From NCBI GenBank assembly GCA_000711775.1, contig ARYC01000077.1, forward strand, positions 1-64,000: a stretch of DNA of 64,000 nt, given 5' to 3'. This document shows, in pieces, positions 58,484 to 64,000 of this stretch. The DNA is from Oxytricha trifallax (Eukaryota > Ciliophora > Spirotrichea > Sporadotrichida > Oxytrichidae). Made by a program: the position numbers and the translations under genes. Below the pieces are notes generated by a model. It was not told the DNA's origin, ran no database searches, and saw nothing but the letters and a program-made list of their open reading frames with translations. Numbering within the stretch: the stretch's first letter is position 1; each line of letters starts with the position of its first letter.

Positions 58484-61085
58484 TCAAATCAATGGATCAC
58501 AAGTATATCCGAACTTATCCACATTTATTTCACCTACAGCAACTCCATAAAATTTAATGCAATTATTTTTAAGAAAATATTTGTAAATAGGATAATTTAT
58601 TCAACATTGAAGAAACCCTTCATGCCCCACTCGGTTCCCCAAGAATTTTCAATAATGTAGTAATTTGTGTCTCGGAACCAATCGTACCCCCAACCAATTA
58701 ATTTGCAGGCATGATAGCCGACGAGTTCACCAGTAGTATACCATTAATATATAAATCAACTTAGATTTGTTTATATACCTGTAGATTCCTCTTCTGTAGT
58801 TAAAGAAATCTTCAAACACATCAAATGTAACGAATATTGAGCCCTTATCTACTAACATAGCTTTGATATTAAATTATTAAATTATTTAAAAATATCATCT
58901 GCACCTTGAGCTACTTTGAAAGAGCCTTTCTTACACTAGTACTTTCTATTATTGATAAAATACATAAAAATAGGAAATTTTAGATCTTTTTAAATACAGT
59001 GAAATAAACTCCTAATACAGCTGTCATGTTTTTGATTAGTCTATACTTTTAATTTGGATTAATTATTTAAAAGAATTGATTTCATTAAACAGCATATTGG
59101 TACATTGGTTCACAGATTGTACTGTAAATTACCCTATAAAAAGTTAAAAATAAAGAATAGTCTAATCTAAAATTGCACATTAGTTCACAAAAAAAGAGAT
59201 ATAACAAAAACTTAATGTACCAATAAACCGATGTACTGTTTTGATCAATATGTTCTTTTGAGAACAGTACACAATACAAAACCCGATTAGTGACCCCCCG
59301 AAGATGTGATGTGTAATGTGTTATAAGTTTTTATTAATTAAAACGCGATGAGTGTTAATATCTAAAACCGCCTTATCTGAATCACTCCGCCCTCCTTGCG
59401 CCTATACCCGCTTAATGCTTTTCGCCGTCAGTACCATTAGACTCCGCACACACCGTATTGTACCTCATCTCTATCGTCCGTGCCGCTGTGGTGGTACCCG
59501 GCTGTAACTGGCACACCGTACACCACATTTAGCGAAAACGAAACACCACAGCGGCACCGACGATAGAGATGAGGTACAATAAGGTGTGTCGGAGTCTAAT
59601 GTACTGACGAGAAAAGCATTAAGCGGTATAGGCGCAAGAGGGCGGAGTGATTCAGATAAGGCGGTTTAGATATTAACACTCATCGCGTTTTAATTAATAA
59701 AAACTTATAACACATTACACATCACATCTTCGGGGGGTCACTAATCGGGTTTTGTATTGTGTACTGTTCTCAAAAGAACATATTGATCAAAACAGTACAT
59801 CGGTTTATTGGTACATTAAGTTTTTGTTATATCTCTTTTTTTGTGAACTAATGTGCAATTTTAGATTAGACTATTCTTTATTTTTAACTTTTTATAGGGT
59901 AATTTACAGTACAATCTGTGAACCAATGTACCAATATGCTGTTTAATGAAATCAATTCTTTTAAATAATTAATCCAAATTAAAAGTATAGACTAATCAAA
60001 AACATGACAGCTGTATTAGGAGTTTATTTCACTGTATTTAAAAAGATCTAAAATTTCCTATTTTTATGTATTTTATCAATACTATCTGAGGCATTATTAC
60101 ATTTATTAAATTTTATTGTGAAGATTCATTCTTTATTAATATTAAAACAATTTTAGAATTTAGTCCTGCATGCTTCGATTGTTGCGTTAGGGCCCTCTTA
60201 AGCAGTGTAAGGCATGCATTAATCTGACATTATTCCAGTCTTTTCCATGTATTAGAATGCCACATCAATAACACCTATTTTGCAACCAAATATTTTTGGG
60301 TTTACGCACGATAAACATAATTGTAGTTTATAATGATAGGATGCTTCTATCATAAGATAAAGTTTATCAAGTTCTGGTAAGATAGAACCAAAATAGATAA
60401 ATTAAATAATAATAAAAAAACAACCACGTCAGTTGTGGAGTTACTCACAATGCAAAATCGGTCACTCACCACTTATGCAATAGCAAAAGCCCAACATGCT
60501 GAACACTTCACTTAATCCAAAACACCATGAATACAGTTCTTATAGATCTTGCTTATTTATAATAATCGCATAACATAGAGCCATATCTATAAAAGCAAAT
60601 ATAATTTAATTAATTAAATATTGCGTGAGTCATAAGTCTTTGGAATTGTTACTCCATTTGCTTTTGGTTTATAGAATGAAGAGTCAGCTAAAAACAGTGA
60701 AGGAGCTCGCTTACTAATCAGATGTAAAATAAATAATTTAAGCAATATATCCGAATTAAAGGACAAAATCTTCAATAATATTCATAAAGCTTTAATTATA
60801 ACTTTTTATAAAGAGATTATATACTAATACCTAAAAGTGATTGGAAGTCTTCTTTGGCGTAACCTTTAAATGGGTTTTCATCTGGGGGCATTTACTTAAT
60901 ATTATAAATTCATTAAAAAGACCAATAATCAATTGTGAAATAATAAAAAGATATAAAAAATTTTATTGCATCCCAATCTTATTATTTTGAAGCAATTTCA
61001 TCCACAATTTCCTTTCCAACTGTTGCTCGGGAACCTGCGTTTGTATGCTATGTTACCGATGATATAACTATAAAGGCACACAGAA
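58484..61085 (-). CDS. Cathepsin B-like cysteine protease (papain family C1A)
   Basis: Lysosomal or secreted cysteine protease. Blocks in order: AFIVISSVTQHTNAGSRA (leader and propeptide start, about 61080-61000), DENPFKGYAKEDFQSLLGI (propeptide, about 60880), GVTIPKTYDSRN (about 60650), then KIYKNCIHGVLDQVKC and SACWAFAIAQVVSDRFCI (about 60560-60440), which hold the oxyanion Gln and catalytic Cys. Then SYQNLIN, FGCKIGVIDVAFQYMEKTG, the 1.1-kb hairpin element, KKGSFKVAQGADDIFK (about 58920), GSIFVTFDVFEDFFNYRRGIY, YHACKLIGWG (catalytic His), IIENSWGTEWGMKGFF (catalytic Asn) and FYGVAVGEINVDKFGY with TGA at 58484. The motif GSCWAF is changed to SACWAF. The start codon was not located; it may lie in a small MDS further right. 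Confidence 0.85.
58950..60081. mobile_element. 1.1-kb hairpin element inside the cathepsin gene
   Basis: Two long arms, about 540 bp each, are near-perfect reverse complements; identical 64-codon frames on the two strands (59085-59279 and 59752-59946) are a consequence. The tips read TTGATAAAATACAT with TA on both sides, which fits a Tc1/mariner-type target duplication. The centre (about 59364-59670) is strikingly GC-rich compared with the rest of the window. It separates the FQYMEKTG and KKGSFK blocks of the protease, so it must be removed for a working gene. No transposase frame was found inside. Confidence 0.82.
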
Positions 61086-61396
61086 TTTATAAATAATGTA
61101 TTAATAAACATAAAATTAAAGTTAGAAGCTTGTAATTTTGAGATTAGCCTTTTCTTATAATATAAATTGTATAATTATTAATAAAATGAATGGCAAGTTT
61201 AGTTTTTGAATTGCTCTATGTTTTTTTAATGGTTCGACTTTGCTGCATAAATTATAACTTGTAGATAATTAATAAATAGATAAAATTAGTGTTAATTAAG
61301 TTCAGTCACTTCTATTTATAGTCAAAAGCTATAATAAACTCTGTAATAATTCCAGAATCAAAATTATATTTGTTTTCACTCAATTTTGCTAGATTC

Positions 61397-61743
61397 TTTA
61401 ATATTATAGGTAAATATTTGAATTTGGAGAAATAATGATAATTAAATTAATATTTAATTATAATTAGTGGCAGTTAATTTTGTTAAAACCTAGAAAATAT
61501 GGTACTAGTTTAATATGGAATTTGAATTTAGCTGGACATTACATTTTGTTGCACTGTTTTTTCCCTGTTACTATGCGATAAACAGTGCAACAAAAAGTAA
61601 TGTCCAGCTAAATTCAAATTCCATATTAAACTAGTACCATATTTTCTAGGTTTTAACAAAATTAACTGCCACTAATTATAATTAAATAGGAGATTTAATT
61701 ATAATTATTTCTCCAAATTCAAATCTTTACCTATAATATTAAA
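61397..61743. mobile_element. Short palindromic element (about 347 bp)
   Basis: Arms of about 165 bp with tips TTTAATATTATAGGTAAA and its reverse complement meet at a small centre near 61560-61575 (ACAGTGCAACAAA and its complement flank it). There are a few mismatches and a small insertion between the arms. TA dinucleotides at the tips could be a target duplication. It has no coding capacity. Confidence 0.8.
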
Positions 61744-61799
61744 AAGTTATTCACATCTACATAAACTTGGCCCAGGCTTTTCTTATTATAATTAAAATA

Positions 61800-63240
61800 A
61801 TAAATTTAATTTTTATTGGCAAATTCTTAGATTAATAAATATTAACGAAATGAAATTTTTAATTATTAGATTAATACTCTTTTCTTATTGCATTCTTCAA
61901 TGTTTTATTCTGTGTCTTCTAAGTAATTCCATCGTAAACTATAAACTCGATTTAACATCTTATTATGAATCTGATTATTGCATCTTAGTGTAGGAAATTT
62001 AATTTAAAATATAGTATAATTTACCCTTAGTTCGATATGTATATTTTAATACTATAAGTTTTTAAATGAGTTGATTTATTTGGAAAATAATAAGCAATAT
62101 ATATAAATATATAAGTGTGATGTTGTTTAGTAGTTATGTTTTATATTCTTTCTTGAAGTGGATGAATAGTATTTTCATCATGTATTCGGTTTATTTGATC
62201 TTGAAATTCTTAAATTTGGCTTTGGGAAACATTGCTAGTATTAGTGACAATTTTATCTAGTTTTTAGGGATAGTTTAGAGTTTCAAGGCGTTTCTTCGTA
62301 GAAATACTATGATTTTGTTGCTTTTCAATTAGTTCCATTTCAAATTTGTTATATTGTGACATTATTGGTGCTTCCAAAATTGGCTCCTCAACTGATTCAT
62401 CATACTCTTAAAAACTGGGGGAATTTTCAAATATATCTATGCTTTGGAGTCGTTTTTACAAAAGTTTTTATTAAATTTCATTCATATTTATATTCGAATA
62501 TTCTTATTCCTCTCCTTATTCATCATTTTCTTACTAGATATCAAACATGTCATAGGTCCTTATCATTTCTACTTATTCTTAATTAAATGTTGATAAAAAT
62601 ACCTAATTGTATTAAATACACTTTATGTATTAATAATTTAAAACTGTAAAAAATTTTAATTTTACTTCACTTTAGAAATATACGATATAATAAAACTTAC
62701 TTTTGTTTATATTTTAATCTATTATTATATTAACCCATTAAATTGTCGATTGGATTATTGAATGAGTGTTATTCTATTTCAGAGCATGACGATTATCTAT
62801 CAAATTCCGTTAACTAATTGTGCTCAAGATTAATAGTTACTCTCTTTTTAACTTAAAATATAATGATTTAAACAAATATTAATCATGGACCTTTTTAATT
62901 GATGACTATCTTCCTGATTCTTTCTTTATAATTCCAGGTTTTCTAATAGATGTAATTTATAGAGGCATATTCATATTTTTCTCTACTTTTTATTTTGGAG
63001 AAGAAACATCTAAAATTTAATGATTTTCTTAGTTTTAAGAGGAAATAATCTCTTAATATATTTTTTCGTGTAGAGGTTTCAATTCTTAATGTGATTCTTA
63101 GTCTTATATTAAATTATTTGAAGTTATAGGGGATTTTATAGATATTACAGCACAATAATCGTTTGATTATAAGTCTAGTGAAGAGTAACTTATTTCATTA
63201 GTTTTTAGGTTTAAAATGTCAAAGTAACTTTATAAAATTA
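61800..63240 (-). CDS. Unknown protein, coding blocks on the minus strand (partial)
   Basis: With UGA as the only stop, long open blocks are seen on the minus strand at about 63230-62760 (NLKTNEISYSSLDLQSNDY, ISSQNQENHQILDVSSPKQK), 62600-62110 (MIRTYDMFDIQQENDEQGEE, KFEMELIEKQQNHSISTKKR) and 62005-61815 (WNYLEDTEQNIEECNKKRVL). Composition is Gln/Asn/Glu/Ser-rich as in other genes here, and the plus strand of the same stretch is not plausible protein. No domain is recognised. Start, stop and exact joints were not found, and part of the gene may lie beyond 63240. Confidence 0.5.
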
Positions 63241-63535
63241 TTAATTAATTAAAAAAACAAATAATTTTACTTTTTCTAATTTTAATTCAACTTTTAATAA
63301 CTTATAAATCAAATTTTTTTATATAGCTACTTTATATTTTACTAAAATTAGTTTCAAATTGTTAGATGCTAAGTAAATTCATTTTGCTATAAAATTTGTT
63401 TCAAAATAATTTCACCCCAAAATATCGCTCTTCAAAGAATTAGATTGATGTTAGATTTGCTGTACGTTTGAGCAATCTATTAATTCCTCTTGATTTTTCA
63501 TTTTATCTTGCCTTTATTTCTAAGAGTATGTGTTC
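63241..63535. other. AT-rich, no gene seen
   Basis: No sustained frame on either strand. Confidence 0.5.
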
Positions 63536-63621
63536 ACCCCGAGGTACCCCCCCCACTCCTCCCAGTCCCTAAACCGAGGTACCTCCCCCCACCACTCCCC
63601 ACCTCAAAAATGAAGTCCCCC
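63536..63621. repeat. C-rich imperfect tandem repeat
   Basis: Two degenerate copies of a unit starting CCGAGGTACC and followed by runs of C broken by single A or T (first near 63538, second near 63573). A third C-run lies at 63615-63621. The minus strand is correspondingly G-rich. Confidence 0.75.
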
Positions 63622-64000
63622 TAATATAACCCACTTTATATGAAAAATCAAATTCCCAAGGTCTGAATCGACTCCCTTCATGACATCTCACTCACATAAC
63701 AATATTTATATATAAAATGACATAAATTTTCAAAATTATCTATTATCTTTTTAATTGCTGTTTCGATTTTATTTTGAATTTTTGGCAACTGTCACTACGT
63801 GCGTCCACTATTTAAGACATATACTGCCATAGGAAAATATATTTCAATTGAGTTTACATTGTCTAGACTTATTGCAGATTTTATTAATACAATAAAGCTA
63901 TGCACATAAAAATTCCAAAAATCTTTTTCACCTAAATCATCTCATTTCGATTTAAATATAAAAATTAACATGAGTAAATTTTTTTTAAAAAAAATCATTT
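63622..64000. other. AT-rich, no gene seen
   Basis: No coding signal to the right edge of the window. Confidence 0.5.

Noticed and set aside
58227..58487. 86-codon minus-strand ORF and overlapping plus-strand frames
   Set aside because: Composition typical of random AT-rich DNA; no similarity to any domain and no Q-code extension.
59085..59946. Two identical 64-codon ORFs on opposite strands as genes
   Set aside because: They are the same arm of the hairpin read twice; low-complexity hydrophobic product, no family.

Overview
This window looks like germline (micronuclear) DNA of a spirotrich ciliate, most likely Oxytricha or a close relative. Every convincing gene uses TAA and TAG as glutamine and ends in TGA. 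The DNA is very AT-rich. Genes are split into short coding blocks (MDSs) separated by AT-rich internal eliminated sequences (IESs) whose borders carry short direct repeats (pointers). The left edge carries the end of a TBE-like transposon whose terminal repeat contains G4T4 telomere repeats. ORFs called with the standard code are therefore mostly shadows or fragments; the genes here were read with UGA as the only stop.

Layout: 1-1023, decayed TBE-type transposon end. 4.1-5.9 kb, lipase (+). 6.0-6.35 kb, small unknown gene (+). 6.7-11.4 kb, fragmented coiled-coil protein (+). 11.3-14.0 kb, C2H2 zinc-finger protein (-). 14.8-17.9 kb, acid sphingomyelinase (-). 18.1-20.7 kb, NUFIP1-like protein (+). 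21.3-23.5 kb, bZIP factor (+) split by a 646-bp inverted-repeat element. 24.8-27.4 kb, STN1-like telomere protein (+). 28.0-30.6 kb, kinesin (-). 30.8-34.8 kb, coiled-coil protein (+). 34.9-35.4 kb, small membrane protein with no IES (+). 36.1-40.8 kb, RING/B-box protein (+). 40.9-43.4 kb, coiled-coil protein (+). 43.5-46.8 kb, RING/B-box/TLDc protein (+). 47.0-49.5 and 50.0-51.8 kb, tandem PHR-domain paralogues (+). 52.5-57.7 kb, PHD-finger protein (+). 58.5-61.1 kb, cathepsin B-like protease (-) split by a 1.1-kb hairpin element. 61.4-61.7 kb, a third palindrome. 61.8-63.2 kb, blocks of an unknown gene (-).

The main result is that the acid sphingomyelinase gene is scrambled. Five short coding blocks lie out of order in a 0.4-kb stretch in the middle of the gene. 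Their ends are repeated exactly (5-15 bp) at the missing joints elsewhere in the locus. Reordering by these pointers gives one open frame of 679 codons including the stop, with the complete saposin-metallophosphatase architecture. Along the minus strand the germline order is 1-2-4-6-8-10-13-5-7-3-9-11-12-14-15-16-17.

The genes are unrelated in function. This fits a germline region that is cut into separate gene-sized somatic chromosomes rather than an operon. Telomere-to-gene spacing is often only 100-200 bp. Coordinates of individual MDS/IES borders are exact only where a pointer is quoted; elsewhere they are approximate.
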